A DNA stretch of 64,000 bases from Flavihumibacter cheonanensis (GTDB taxonomy: Bacteria; Bacteroidota; Bacteroidia; Chitinophagales; Chitinophagaceae), in NCBI RefSeq assembly GCF_022352215.1, contig NZ_JAKRWF010000001.1:372001-436000 (forward strand), written 5' to 3'. A program made the translations under genes and the position numbers. Positions within the stretch are counted from its first letter, which is position 1, and each line of letters starts with the position of its first letter. Shown one piece after another: positions 27,033 to 36,269 of this stretch. The notes beneath the pieces are model-generated. The model saw only the letters and a list, made by a program, of their open reading frames with translations, ran no database searches and was not told the DNA's origin.

Positions 27033-27173
27033 TTTTTTACTACAGGATACGTTAATGGTAAACCCTTAATAGCTTTGAAAACTAACAAACAGCTGATTTT
27101 CAGCGTGTTATTTTGATCCGGTGCCACCCTATGCAAGAACTGAATTTGGTCATTGGTAAAACCTGCTAAACAT

Positions 27174-27204
27174 TTGCAAAAAGTCGGGTGAAGTATTACT
27201 TTTA
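27174..27204 (+). promoter_or_regulatory. Candidate promoter of the EPS locus
   Basis: TTG (27174-27176), 20 bp, then TACTTTTA (27197-27204), one mismatch to TAnnTTTG. This would give a leader of about 88 nt before the ATG at 27297. Confidence 0.4.
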
Positions 27205-27244
27205 CGCATCTTAAACAAGCGTAAAAATTCGTAGTAAATACTTC
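27190..27244. repeat. Imperfect inverted repeat overlapping the EPS promoter
   Basis: Left arm 27190-27207 (GAAGTATTACTTTTACGC) and right arm 27219-27244, whose reverse complement starts GAAGTATTTACT and ends TTTTTACGC. The outer and inner ends pair and the right arm carries an extra internal segment. It covers the putative -7 box. Confidence 0.6.
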
Positions 27245-27296
27245 AGGCTTTTACGGATGTGAAAGCTCATGTTTACCATTAAACCCCTGTTACCTC

Positions 27297-28100
27297 ATGA
27301 ATCGTTTCTTGTTACCCGTCTGCACTAAATTTAGTTGGATGTTTCTGGTAGCTGCACTGCTTTTTCTTGGCTCCTGTGCCAGTGTAGAAAAAGCCCGCTA
27401 CTTCAATGAGTCAGTGCCTTCTCAGTATCCTTTAGTGGATGCCAACCTGGATCCAATCATCCAGAAGGCAGATATCCTGGGAATCACCATCAGTTCACTG
27501 AACCCGGATGCCAATCTTCCGTTCAATTCATTAAATACTACCCCGGCTGGTTATTTTAGCAATACTAATAATTCGATGGCGCCTGTTGGCTACCTGGTAG
27601 ATCCTGAAGGAGTAATTACGTTTCCTATGCTTGGAAGATTGCAGGCAGCAGGTTTGACAAAAGCGCAGTTTACGGATTCTCTCACACTGGCTTTGAAAAG
27701 CAGAAAATTACTGGTAGATCCGATTGTGAATGTGCGGATACTGAACTTCAAGGTAACCGTGTTGGGAGAGGTTGGAAAACCAACCGTGGTTTCAGTAGCC
27801 AATGAACGCATAAGTTTACTGGAGGCAATAGGTATGGCTGGAGACCTTACCCTTACTGCAAAAAGAGACAATGTTTTACTGATCAGAGAAGAGGGGAATA
27901 AAAAAATTACGCGAAGGATAAACCTGAACGATGAATCCCTGTTCAGGTCTCCGTATTATTTTCTGAAGAACAATGATATCATCTATGTAGAGGCGAATAA
28001 AGCCAAAGTGCAGAGTACTAGTAGGTTTACCACCCTGCTACCTGCTTTGCTTAGTGGTTTTGCATTACTTGCCATCATCATTGATCGAGTGGCCAGATAG
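27297..28100 (+). CDS. Polysaccharide export lipoprotein, Wza-like (Poly_export/SLBB)
   Basis: 267 residues. A lipoprotein signal ends LFLGSC, then a Poly_export domain (DILGITISSLNPDANLPFN; YLVDPEGVITFPMLGRLQAAGLT) and one SLBB domain (FKVTVLGEVGKPTVVSVANE). The C-terminus is a hydrophobic helix (TLLPALLSGFALLAIII) instead of Wza's long amphipathic helix. The protein would form the outer-membrane export channel for EPS. First gene of the 26-kb locus, 29 bp before the chain-length/kinase gene. Confidence 0.9.
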   Translation: MNRFLLPVCTKFSWMFLVAALLFLGSCASVEKARYFNESVPSQYPLVDANLDPIIQKADILGITISSLNPDANLPFNSLNTTPAGYFSNTNNSMAPVGYLVDPEGVITFPMLGRLQAAGLTKAQFTDSLTLALKSRKLLVDPIVNVRILNFKVTVLGEVGKPTVVSVANERISLLEAIGMAGDLTLTAKRDNVLLIREEGNKKITRRINLNDESLFRSPYYFLKNNDIIYVEANKAKVQSTSRFTTLLPALLSGFALLAIIIDRVAR

Positions 28101-28129
28101 TAACATTCCTAACTCTGAAAAAGTTTCCA

Positions 28130-30433
28130 ATGCCTCCAACTCAGTACAAAACTTTCAAAGCGAAAGAGGACGATCTTTTTAAGCAATTGCTCCAGAAATA
28201 TTTGCCTTTTTGGCCATTATACCTGTTATTAATTACCCTGTTCCTTGCAGCTGCCTATATCTATGGAAAAATTACCATTCCGGTTTATGAAGCGTATTCA
28301 TCTGTTGTGATCAAGGATGAATCAAAAGGTTTGAATGAATCCGAGATGTTACAGGACCTCAACCTTTTCCGTGGTAAAAAACTGGTTGAAAATGAAATTG
28401 AGATATTGCGCTCTCATTCTTTTATTTCGGATGTGGTAAACAACCTCGGTTTATACGCAGATGTGATGGAAGAGAAAAAAGTTCAGAAAGCGCCGGCTTA
28501 CCTGACTTCTCCCATAAAGTTGCGATTTAAGGATCCTTCCAGAATCAAAAAGGTTGAAAAGATTCCTTTTACATTTAACCGGGATGCCAGATCGGTAACC
28601 ATTGGCAAGGATAATTTCCCGATTAACCAATGGGTAACAACCAAGTGGGGAGAGATCAGTTTTATTCCAAATTATAAATACAACGGAGATACAGTAACAC
28701 GCAATCTCTATTTTCTCTTATATCCTAGTCAGGCAGTACAGGCTTCGTTGATGAACAGGATCAAAGTAGTGCCGGCCAGTAAACTCGCTACGGTTATCAA
28801 TATTTCGATTAAGGACCAGGTTCCTGATCGGGCCGAAGATATCTTGAATGAACTGGTGAAAGTTTATACCGAAGCAGAGATTGAGGATAAAAACCAGCGT
28901 GCGGCCAGTACAGTTGCCATGGTGGAGAATCGCATCCGTTCAGTTGCAGGCCAGCTGGATTCAGTTGAAAATGAAATTCAAAGGTACCGTACCAATACCG
29001 GTGTAATTGATATCAGTACACAGGGAAGACAGTATCTCGAAAATGTTGGTCAGTATGATCAGCAATTGGAACAAATCAAAAATCAGATCGCTGTTTTGAA
29101 TGAAGTGGAGAAATTCATTGTGCAGAAAGAGTCAACAAGCTCAGGTATCATACCATCTGCAGTAGGCGTGAACGACCCTGCATTAAACCAGATGCTGGAT
29201 AAACTGAATAATACCCAGTTACAATTTGAAAAATTAAAGCGTACAACAGGCGAGAATAGTCCTATACTGGTGAATCTGAAAGAGGAAATCGAAACACTGA
29301 AGCCGGGTATTCTTGAAAATATCCGCAACCAGAAGATCAACCTGAATATTACTCGGAACAGTATTGCGAGTACGGGTAACCGTTACTCTGCCATGTTGAG
29401 CACAATTCCGCAAAAGGAAAAGCAACTGATTGAGATCAGTAGGCAGCAGGCCATTAAAAACCAGCTTTATGCTTTCCTGCTGGAGAAAAGAGAAGAAGCG
29501 GCTTTGTCGTTCACGTCAACAAACAAAGGCGATACCCGCATTATTGATAAAGCATATTCATCTGTTCAACCGGTTAGTCCGAATAAGTTCCTGCTTTACC
29601 TGGCTGCGCTGGTATTTGCATTAGGGGCGGGTATAGTATGGGTAAGTCTGAAAGAGGGACTGAATAAAAAGATACTTTTCCGTTCTGAATTGGAAAAGCT
29701 TTCTCCCATTCCTGTTGAAGGGGAAATCCTCTACGATAGTTCCAAAGATCCATTTATTGTAAGGAATGAAGTAGGATCCAGGATCAGCGGGCAATTGAAA
29801 AGCCTTCGTAATAAATTGTTTTTTGGCGCTAATAACAAACAGGTAAAAAAAGTAATAATTACCTCTTCTTCCCGGGGTGAGGGAAAAGCCTACATAGGTT
29901 CTAACCTGGCTATCAGCCTGGCGATGACCAATGCCCGGGTGGTATTGGTTGATCTTGATTTTTATTCGCATGAAATCAGTTCACTGTATGAGTTGGATAG
30001 CGCGAAAGGCATGGTTGAATACCTGCGCGGAGGCGCCTCTTTGGGTGATTTGCTGCATACAGATAAAACCACATCCGGACTCAGTATTTTACCAGTTGGG
30101 GCAACCAATGATGGTACTGCTGAATGGCTTATGAGTGGCAAATTGGAAGGGCTCATCAAAGAATTGGATGCCAGTTTTGATTATATCGTAATTGTTGGTC
30201 CGGCTTTTAGTGATGATGTAAATATTCAGGCACTTTCACATATTGCTGACGCCAGTTTATTCGTTATCAGACAAGGAGTTACATCCAAAGCAGACCTTAC
30301 CATGCTCTTGTATAACGGGCATTTGGAGGCACTTAAAAACCCTGGTTATGTATTTAACGCTGTAAAAGGTCGTGGCTGGGGTATTAGATTGTTTGGGAAC
30401 GGATATGGGTATGGCAACAATCCGGGTAAATAA
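28130..30433 (+). CDS. Wzc-like polysaccharide co-polymerase with degenerate tyrosine-kinase domain
   Basis: 767 residues. TM1 (FWPLYLLLITLFLAAAYIYG), a Wzz chain-length domain with a long periplasmic coiled coil, TM2 (FLLYLAALVFALGAGIVWVSL), then a cytoplasmic BY-kinase-like P-loop domain. The Walker A is SSSRGEGKAYIGSNLA (near residue 583), where the Ser/Thr after Lys is Ala. Walker A' is VVLVDLDFYSHE in place of the usual DxDxR(K)P. The C-terminus has only two tyrosines in GYGYGNN, a small cluster. Known role: controls chain length and couples to the Wza channel. The kinase may be weak or inactive. Confidence 0.9.
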   Translation: MPPTQYKTFKAKEDDLFKQLLQKYLPFWPLYLLLITLFLAAAYIYGKITIPVYEAYSSVVIKDESKGLNESEMLQDLNLFRGKKLVENEIEILRSHSFISDVVNNLGLYADVMEEKKVQKAPAYLTSPIKLRFKDPSRIKKVEKIPFTFNRDARSVTIGKDNFPINQWVTTKWGEISFIPNYKYNGDTVTRNLYFLLYPSQAVQASLMNRIKVVPASKLATVINISIKDQVPDRAEDILNELVKVYTEAEIEDKNQRAASTVAMVENRIRSVAGQLDSVENEIQRYRTNTGVIDISTQGRQYLENVGQYDQQLEQIKNQIAVLNEVEKFIVQKESTSSGIIPSAVGVNDPALNQMLDKLNNTQLQFEKLKRTTGENSPILVNLKEEIETLKPGILENIRNQKINLNITRNSIASTGNRYSAMLSTIPQKEKQLIEISRQQAIKNQLYAFLLEKREEAALSFTSTNKGDTRIIDKAYSSVQPVSPNKFLLYLAALVFALGAGIVWVSLKEGLNKKILFRSELEKLSPIPVEGEILYDSSKDPFIVRNEVGSRISGQLKSLRNKLFFGANNKQVKKVIITSSSRGEGKAYIGSNLAISLAMTNARVVLVDLDFYSHEISSLYELDSAKGMVEYLRGGASLGDLLHTDKTTSGLSILPVGATNDGTAEWLMSGKLEGLIKELDASFDYIVIVGPAFSDDVNIQALSHIADASLFVIRQGVTSKADLTMLLYNGHLEALKNPGYVFNAVKGRGWGIRLFGNGYGYGNNPGK

Positions 30434-30554
30434 TCCGGAGCAGTATTCTTCCGCATTTCCAGACAGATAAAAAAATTGAACGGATCGATCGTACCCGGTC
30501 TCAACCGCATGGATGGGACTGAGGAGGCGAAGCTTTGGCCGGAACCCAAGAAAT

Positions 30555-31922
30555 ATGAGAGCGAGAAATTTAAGCAGTAAATTCCTTCCTGCCTTTTTAA
30601 AGTCGGATAATGCCCGAACCAGCCTTGCAATCAAAAATATTGTAGGGTCGCTTTTCGTGAAAGGAGGAAGTGTACTGATCAGCCTGGTGATCGTTCCATT
30701 GACCATCAGTTATGTGAACGCCACCCAGTATGGAATCTGGCTGGCATTAAGCTCCATCATTGCCTGGTTCAGTTTTTTTGATGTCGGTTTAGGTAATGGC
30801 CTAAAAAATAAACTGGCAGAAGCCCTTGCTAAAGAGGATCGCGAACTTGCCAGGACGCTGATCAGCACCACCTATGCATTGTTGGTATTGCTGGTACTGG
30901 CATTTGTGCTGATCTTCCTGGTGGTTCATCATTTTGTAAGCTGGAGTGCAATTCTCAGTTTACCCGCTTCCATGGAAGCAGAATTACGCAGCCTGATTTC
31001 ACTGGTATTCATCCTTTTCTGCCTGCAGTTTATTCTTCAAACCATTGTAGTTATACTAACGGCGCACCAACAGGTTTCAACTGCATCTTTCCTAAGTTTT
31101 CTCGGTAACCTGCTTTCACTGGTCTTTATTTTTATTTTAACCAAAACAACCGAAGGTAATTTGCTCTACCTGGGATTAGCATTTAGTGCAACACCGCTTG
31201 TTGTCTATTTTTTTTCCAGCCTGTTTTATTTCAAAACTAAATACCAGTTGATTGCTCCATCTTTTGGAAGTATTAATTTTTCCTATTCCAGAATACTAAT
31301 GGGACTGGGCGTAAAATTTTTTGTAATCCAGATTGCTGCTATTATTCTTTATCAGACTACAAATATTTTACTGCTCAAATTATATGATGCTGATGAAGTG
31401 ACATCTTATAATATCAACTATAAATATTTTGGTGTGATTACCATGGTATTCTCCATTGTGATGTCGCCGTTTTGGGTTGCTTTTTCAGATGCTTATCATA
31501 AAAACGATAAGGTTTGGATCAAACAAACAGTCAATAAACTGCTCAAAATCTGGGCGCTGATTGCTACTGGCGGATTGGTAATGCTGCTGGTGAGTGTGCC
31601 TCTCATTAAACTATGGGTGGGCGATACGGTTCGTTATTCGCTGCACTCGGGATTTGCCATGTGGTTATATTTTGTGACCAGTTCATTCGGGTCCATTTTT
31701 GTGTTTTTTATCAATGGAACCGGAAAAGTATTTCTCCAGTTTCTGACCAGTATAATAGCTCCGATATTATTTATTCCGCTGGCTATTTTGCTGGGGCGTT
31801 ACCTGGGACAGGCTGGTTTAATCTATTCCTCTATCATTTGTAATGTGTATGGGATATTTATTGCGCCCCTCCAATACAGAAAAATTATTCAGCAAACAGC
31901 AACCGGAATCTGGAATAAATAA
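30555..31922 (+). CDS. Polysaccharide flippase, Wzx/MATE-like
   Basis: 455 residues from the ATG at 30555 (an alternative start at 30513 adds 14 residues rich in Arg). About 12 to 14 hydrophobic segments across the protein, starting IVGSLFVKGGSVLISLVIVPLTISYVN, with YGIWLALSSIIAWFSFFDVGLGNGLKNKLAEA, the typical N-terminal block of polysaccharide/teichoic-acid flippases. It would move the lipid-linked repeat unit across the inner membrane. Spacing to the next gene is 9 bp. Confidence 0.88.
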   Translation: MRARNLSSKFLPAFLKSDNARTSLAIKNIVGSLFVKGGSVLISLVIVPLTISYVNATQYGIWLALSSIIAWFSFFDVGLGNGLKNKLAEALAKEDRELARTLISTTYALLVLLVLAFVLIFLVVHHFVSWSAILSLPASMEAELRSLISLVFILFCLQFILQTIVVILTAHQQVSTASFLSFLGNLLSLVFIFILTKTTEGNLLYLGLAFSATPLVVYFFSSLFYFKTKYQLIAPSFGSINFSYSRILMGLGVKFFVIQIAAIILYQTTNILLLKLYDADEVTSYNINYKYFGVITMVFSIVMSPFWVAFSDAYHKNDKVWIKQTVNKLLKIWALIATGGLVMLLVSVPLIKLWVGDTVRYSLHSGFAMWLYFVTSSFGSIFVFFINGTGKVFLQFLTSIIAPILFIPLAILLGRYLGQAGLIYSSIICNVYGIFIAPLQYRKIIQQTATGIWNK

Positions 31923-31931
31923 ATCAACACT

Positions 31932-33221
31932 ATGAAAGTTCTCTGGTTCTGTAATACTCCTTCAAATGCTGCTGCTGAATTAGGTTCAAACAGTAAGGGA
32001 GGTGGCTGGATTTCATCTTTGGAGACACTGGTGACGGATCAAACCGACATAGAACTGGGGGTTGCTTTTTTTTATCCGTTACAGGAAGACCGAACCATTG
32101 TAAAAGGACGGACTACCTATTTTGCAGTTGCACTTGAAGAGAAGGGACCGATTGGGAGGATCAAAGACCGGTTTTTTTTAAATCTTCCATCAGATTCCAA
32201 GTTATTCCGGTTGATTCAGATTATTGATAAGTATAAACCGGATCTTATTCATGTGTTTGGATCAGAAGAGGTTTTCGGGATGGTAGCCAAATATGTGACA
32301 ACACCAGTGGTGTTACATATTCAGGGAATCCTTACGCCATATCTTGATCAATGGTTCCCTAAAGGTGTTTCTAACCTGGCAATATTAAAAAAGAGTCCAA
32401 TTAAGGATAGTGTAAGAGCAACCGGATTGTATTTTGATTATCGTACGATATCCAAAATGGCAAAAAGGGAACGCCAGATTTTCAAATATTGCAAAAACTA
32501 TATGGGAAGGACTTACTGGGATGAATCCGTAAGTCAATTATTGTCACCTGGTTCAACTTATTATCAATGTGAGGAAGTATTAAGACCCTTTTTTTTCTCG
32601 GTGGAGTGGGAGCAACCAGGTAAAGAGGTGCCATTTACGATCAGCACAACTATAAATCCCAATATATATAAAGGACTTGATATAATACTAAAAACTGCAA
32701 AGTTGTTGAAACAGCAAGCCGGATTGGAGTTTCAGTGGAATATTTATGGAATTAATGAAACACATCAACTTGTCAGGTTTTTCGAAGGAATTTTGAAAGA
32801 TTCATTTAAAGCGAATGGTGTTGTATTTAAAGGTCCTGTGGACGCTACTCAGTTAGTTTCAGCATTACGGGAAAGCCATCTTTTTGTTCACCCCAGTCAT
32901 ATTGATAATAGTCCGAATTCTGTATGTGAAGCCATGTTAATGGGTATGCCGGTTATAGCTGCAAATACGGGAGGTGTTGGATCTTTGCTGGAACATCAAA
33001 AAGAGGGGATCTTGTATCCGGATAACGATCAGTATTTGTTAGCGCGTCATATTTTGGAATTGGCCAAGCAACCTGAGCAGGCAAAACAGTTTGGCGAGCA
33101 GGCAAGAATAAGGGCTATCAACCGGCATAATCCAGCCACTATTATTAAACGTCTGGAGGAGATATACAGTTTAATAGTACAGAACAGCAAAGTTTCAACT
33201 GCCAATTTTCAACTGCAATAA
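31932..33221 (+). CDS. Glycosyltransferase family 4
   Basis: 429-residue GT-B glycosyltransferase. The C-terminal donor domain has ISTTINPNIYKGLDIIL, LFVHPSHIDNSPNSVCEAMLMGMPVIAANTGG (the EX7E-type region) and VGSLLEHQKEGILY. The N-terminal acceptor domain begins MKVLWFCNTPSNAAAELG. It would add one sugar to the EPS repeat unit on the cytoplasmic face; donor unknown. The next gene starts at the base after its stop. Local base composition is AT-rich. Confidence 0.88.
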   Translation: MKVLWFCNTPSNAAAELGSNSKGGGWISSLETLVTDQTDIELGVAFFYPLQEDRTIVKGRTTYFAVALEEKGPIGRIKDRFFLNLPSDSKLFRLIQIIDKYKPDLIHVFGSEEVFGMVAKYVTTPVVLHIQGILTPYLDQWFPKGVSNLAILKKSPIKDSVRATGLYFDYRTISKMAKRERQIFKYCKNYMGRTYWDESVSQLLSPGSTYYQCEEVLRPFFFSVEWEQPGKEVPFTISTTINPNIYKGLDIILKTAKLLKQQAGLEFQWNIYGINETHQLVRFFEGILKDSFKANGVVFKGPVDATQLVSALRESHLFVHPSHIDNSPNSVCEAMLMGMPVIAANTGGVGSLLEHQKEGILYPDNDQYLLARHILELAKQPEQAKQFGEQARIRAINRHNPATIIKRLEEIYSLIVQNSKVSTANFQLQ

Positions 33222-34466
33222 GTGAAAAGAATCCTTGAAATACTATTATTACTTGGTTTGATGGCAACATCAGGAATGCCTTTGTTTATTGATAATGTGC
33301 CAGTATTCCTGGTATATTTTGGATATGCAGCATTCTGTTTTCTTTATTTCAAAGTGAATTTGAGATATTTTTTGCCGTTCCTGCTATTTTTTGTGTTTAT
33401 ACTGTTTGTACAATTGCTCAATACAGGTCAGCATTATTTACTTACTGCAGTAGCTCAGATAATGATTATGCTAACTGGAGTGATTACAGTTGATGTTCTT
33501 AAAGAACGGTTTGTCAGCAGCTTTCTACAAATCATGACTTATATAGCAGTTATAAGTCTGATCTTCTTTATACCAATATATTTGCAGCCATCACTCACTG
33601 ATTTTCTCATTGCTAATTTCCCCATACATGTTCCAATTGAAAAAGAATCTTATGGTATAAGGCAAATTATCCATAGCTTTTTGTTTTTCAATTTTTCTCC
33701 TGATTTTAATTTTCGAATTCGTAATGTGGGTCCTTTTTGGGAAGCAGGTGTTTATGGCGGTTACCTGGTGGTTACCCTGATTCTGAATTCCATACGTGAG
33801 AAATCGGTATTTAATCGTCGCGGTATTTTATTTATTATTTGTATTCTAACCACCTTCTCTACAACAGCCTACCTTGCCTTATTTCTTTTTATTGGTGTGT
33901 ATTATGCAGTAAAAATAGGTAGTCCGATTCTGAGGGCTATCAGTATTCTTTTATTTGCAGTAGGTTTTGGTTATGCGTACTCAGAATTGGAGTTTCTTGG
34001 ATCAAAAATCGATGATGAATTGAAGCTGGTAGCTTACGATGCCCAGGTGCAAGGCGGAAACTCCAGGATGGCCAGTGCTTATCTGGATATCGTTGAATTA
34101 AACGAGAATAAATTATATATCTTTTTTGGAAGAGGAAACCACCCTGAATACAGGGTAGCCACCAGAGATAAGGCTGTACAAAGAAACAACGGTACAACAG
34201 ATGTAATTGCAGTCTGGGGTATTCCTTTTTTTATATGTTATGTGTTATTAATGGGAAGATCAATTCGTTCCTTCTGTTTGTATCATAAAGAGAAAACATA
34301 TTTGGCTGTTTTATTTGTGGTTATAATGCTAACGCTTGGAGTGAGTGAGCCCTATTTCCGATTCGGGTTCTTTTATGCGTTAATACTATTGTACATACCC
34401 TATGAGCGGGCTTTAGAGTCGGAGGACGCTGATGAGGATCTAACACTTCAACCAAATCTTGCATGA
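33222..34466 (+). CDS. O-antigen/EPS polymerase-like membrane protein (Wzy candidate)
   Basis: 414 residues with about 10 to 11 predicted membrane helices and a larger loop around residues 260-320, the topology of Wzy/O-antigen-ligase proteins. There is no strong motif, which is normal for this fast-diverging family. Start is GTG directly after the previous TAA. The first in-frame ATG (residue 14) would fall inside the first membrane helix. Overlaps the next gene by 4 bp (ATGA). Role as polymerase is inferred from topology and from being the only candidate in a locus with Wza, Wzc and Wzx. Confidence 0.75.
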   Translation: MKRILEILLLLGLMATSGMPLFIDNVPVFLVYFGYAAFCFLYFKVNLRYFLPFLLFFVFILFVQLLNTGQHYLLTAVAQIMIMLTGVITVDVLKERFVSSFLQIMTYIAVISLIFFIPIYLQPSLTDFLIANFPIHVPIEKESYGIRQIIHSFLFFNFSPDFNFRIRNVGPFWEAGVYGGYLVVTLILNSIREKSVFNRRGILFIICILTTFSTTAYLALFLFIGVYYAVKIGSPILRAISILLFAVGFGYAYSELEFLGSKIDDELKLVAYDAQVQGGNSRMASAYLDIVELNENKLYIFFGRGNHPEYRVATRDKAVQRNNGTTDVIAVWGIPFFICYVLLMGRSIRSFCLYHKEKTYLAVLFVVIMLTLGVSEPYFRFGFFYALILLYIPYERALESEDADEDLTLQPNLA

Positions 34467-35086
34467 GCCGCTTTACGTCCATAATAAATAAACTACGAAT
34501 TAAAAAGCAGGACTATTCGGTTCGCTATTATTCTGCGTTAACCTATCTTTTTGCTCGCATTTATGGAATCAAGCTGGGGAAAAATGTAATGTTTTTCAAG
34601 TTTACCACTTTTTTTATGCAGGAGGGATCCCGGATAGAAATTGGAGATAATGTTCAATTCCGTTCGGGTGTAGTAACCAATTTGTTTGGTTTGAATCATC
34701 GTTGTGTTATTTCAACGCACCGGCCTGGTGCTCATATAAAAATCGGAAAGGGAAGTGGAATGAGTGGAAGCACCATTGGATGTGCTACATCTATTGAGTT
34801 AGGAGAAAATGTTATGGTAGGTGCGAATACAGTGATCACAGACTTTGACTGGCATAGTATGGATCCATACGACCGGAATGGAGGTGAAATTTTATCCAGA
34901 CCGGTAAAGATTGAAGACAGGGTTTGGATTGGCGCCAATTGCCTGGTGTTGAAGGGCGTGACGATTGGAGAAAACACAGTAGTGGGTGCAGGTAGTGTAG
35001 TAAGTTCCAGTTTACCGGCTAATATGATTTGTGCCGGCAATCCTTGTAAGCCGATTAAACCTTTGAAAACTACCTATGGAGCCTGA
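34463..35086 (+). CDS. Left-handed beta-helix acyltransferase (hexapeptide repeats)
   Basis: 207 residues. Hexapeptide repeats run from about residue 55 (IEIGDNVQFRSGVV) to the end (VWIGANCLVLKGVTIGENTV, GAGSVVSSSLPANMICAGNP). This C-terminal signature is typical of WcaF/NodL/CysE-like O- or N-acetyltransferases using acetyl-CoA. The His in DFDWHSMDP is a catalytic candidate. It likely acetylates an EPS sugar. Start overlaps the polymerase gene by 4 bp and its end overlaps the next gene by 11 bp. Confidence 0.9.
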   Translation: MSRFTSIINKLRIKKQDYSVRYYSALTYLFARIYGIKLGKNVMFFKFTTFFMQEGSRIEIGDNVQFRSGVVTNLFGLNHRCVISTHRPGAHIKIGKGSGMSGSTIGCATSIELGENVMVGANTVITDFDWHSMDPYDRNGGEILSRPVKIEDRVWIGANCLVLKGVTIGENTVVGAGSVVSSSLPANMICAGNPCKPIKPLKTTYGA

Positions 35087-36269
35087 ATTCAAGAACGACA
35101 AATTGAATGTCTGTTTTGTGGGAACAAGTGGTTTTCCCTTTGGCCTGGCACAGGTTGAAAGGCAAAAACTTATTTCCAAGGGATTGCTTAAGGCTGGTGC
35201 CTCTGTTCTTATTATAAACCGGTATGGACAACAGCCGGAAGGCACAAGAATTGACCTCTTACACGAACCCTCTTTTGAGGGAATACCATTTGTATATGCA
35301 TCCGGTAATCCTTATCGTCCCGCTTCTTTTTGGAGTAGGAATTGGGGAAAACTAAAGGGCATGTTCAACGAATTTTTCCTGGTGAGAAAGGAGAAAAGAA
35401 AGGAGGGAAAAACAGTGCTGCTGGTTTCAACACTTGAGTTTTATAATATTGTATTTTATAAACTGGTATCTATCTTATTGAGGGTACCCATGGTAATTGA
35501 CAATGTGGAGTTTTTCTCCGCCATGAATATTCCCAAATCAACATTCGTGAAATGGGATAACCATTGGTACGACCACTACGCCAGCAAGCTGGCCGATAAA
35601 GTAGTTGTGATCAGTCATTTTCTAAAGAACATGGCTGTCAGGCAAAAAAAAGCTGAAGCTATTATTCAAATTCCTTCAATTGTAGAGTTTGAAAAATTCC
35701 AGACAAAAGAAATAGCAAAAGAACCTTTTTTTCTGTATTGCGGTCATGCGGGGTATTTTGAAGTGATAGCATTTATATTGAATGCATATGAGCGGTTAAC
35801 CGGTTATCCATATGCGTTATACCTTGTTTCGAATGGCGCAGCATGGGAGCTGGACCGGCTCAAAAAACGCATTAGTGAAAGTCCGCGTGCAGATAGCATT
35901 AAACTGTTTTCCAGGTTACCTATGCAGGAGTTGATTGATCTTTATATGACAAGTAAAGCCCTGCTGATTCCCTTGCGGCCTACTCCCCAGGACAAGGCCC
36001 GCTTTCCTCATAAAATCGGCGAGTATACTGCTGCAAGGAAACCAATTTTATCCACCAAAATTGGTGAAGTAGAAAAGTTTTTTCAGGATGGTGATACTGC
36101 CCTCCTGGCTGATCAGTACGATGAAACAGCGTTTGCTGAAAAAATGAAACTGGTGATGGAGCAGCCCGCTTTGGCAGAGCAGATTGGTTTAAATGGATAT
36201 AACCTTGGATTACAGCATTTCGATCATAAAGCCTTAGGGAGAAAATTAAAAACCTTTTTGAGTGAATAA
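35076..36269 (+). CDS. Glycosyltransferase family 4
   Basis: 397 residues of GT-B fold. N-terminal VCFVGTSGFPFGLAQVERQKL, middle DKVVVISHFLKNMAVRQ, then donor-domain ALLIPLRPTPQDKARFPHKIGEYTAARKPIL and DTALLADQYDETAFAEKM. Adds a sugar to the EPS unit; specificity unknown. Overlaps both neighbours (11 bp upstream, 8 bp downstream), consistent with translational coupling. Confidence 0.87.
   Translation: MEPEFKNDKLNVCFVGTSGFPFGLAQVERQKLISKGLLKAGASVLIINRYGQQPEGTRIDLLHEPSFEGIPFVYASGNPYRPASFWSRNWGKLKGMFNEFFLVRKEKRKEGKTVLLVSTLEFYNIVFYKLVSILLRVPMVIDNVEFFSAMNIPKSTFVKWDNHWYDHYASKLADKVVVISHFLKNMAVRQKKAEAIIQIPSIVEFEKFQTKEIAKEPFFLYCGHAGYFEVIAFILNAYERLTGYPYALYLVSNGAAWELDRLKKRISESPRADSIKLFSRLPMQELIDLYMTSKALLIPLRPTPQDKARFPHKIGEYTAARKPILSTKIGEVEKFFQDGDTALLADQYDETAFAEKMKLVMEQPALAEQIGLNGYNLGLQHFDHKALGRKLKTFLSE

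Larger units (their letters stand above)
26921..27296. other. Divergent regulatory region between the lyase-like gene and the EPS locus
   Basis: About 375 bp without a supported gene. It holds a direct repeat ACAGTTGCAA (26966-26975 and 27023-27032), a small hairpin GCTGA/TCAGC (27092-27104), the 12-mer TCCGGTGCCACC (27117-27128) that also occurs in the palindrome at 6593-6617, a candidate promoter (27174-27204), and a large imperfect inverted repeat (27190-27244). Confidence 0.6.
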
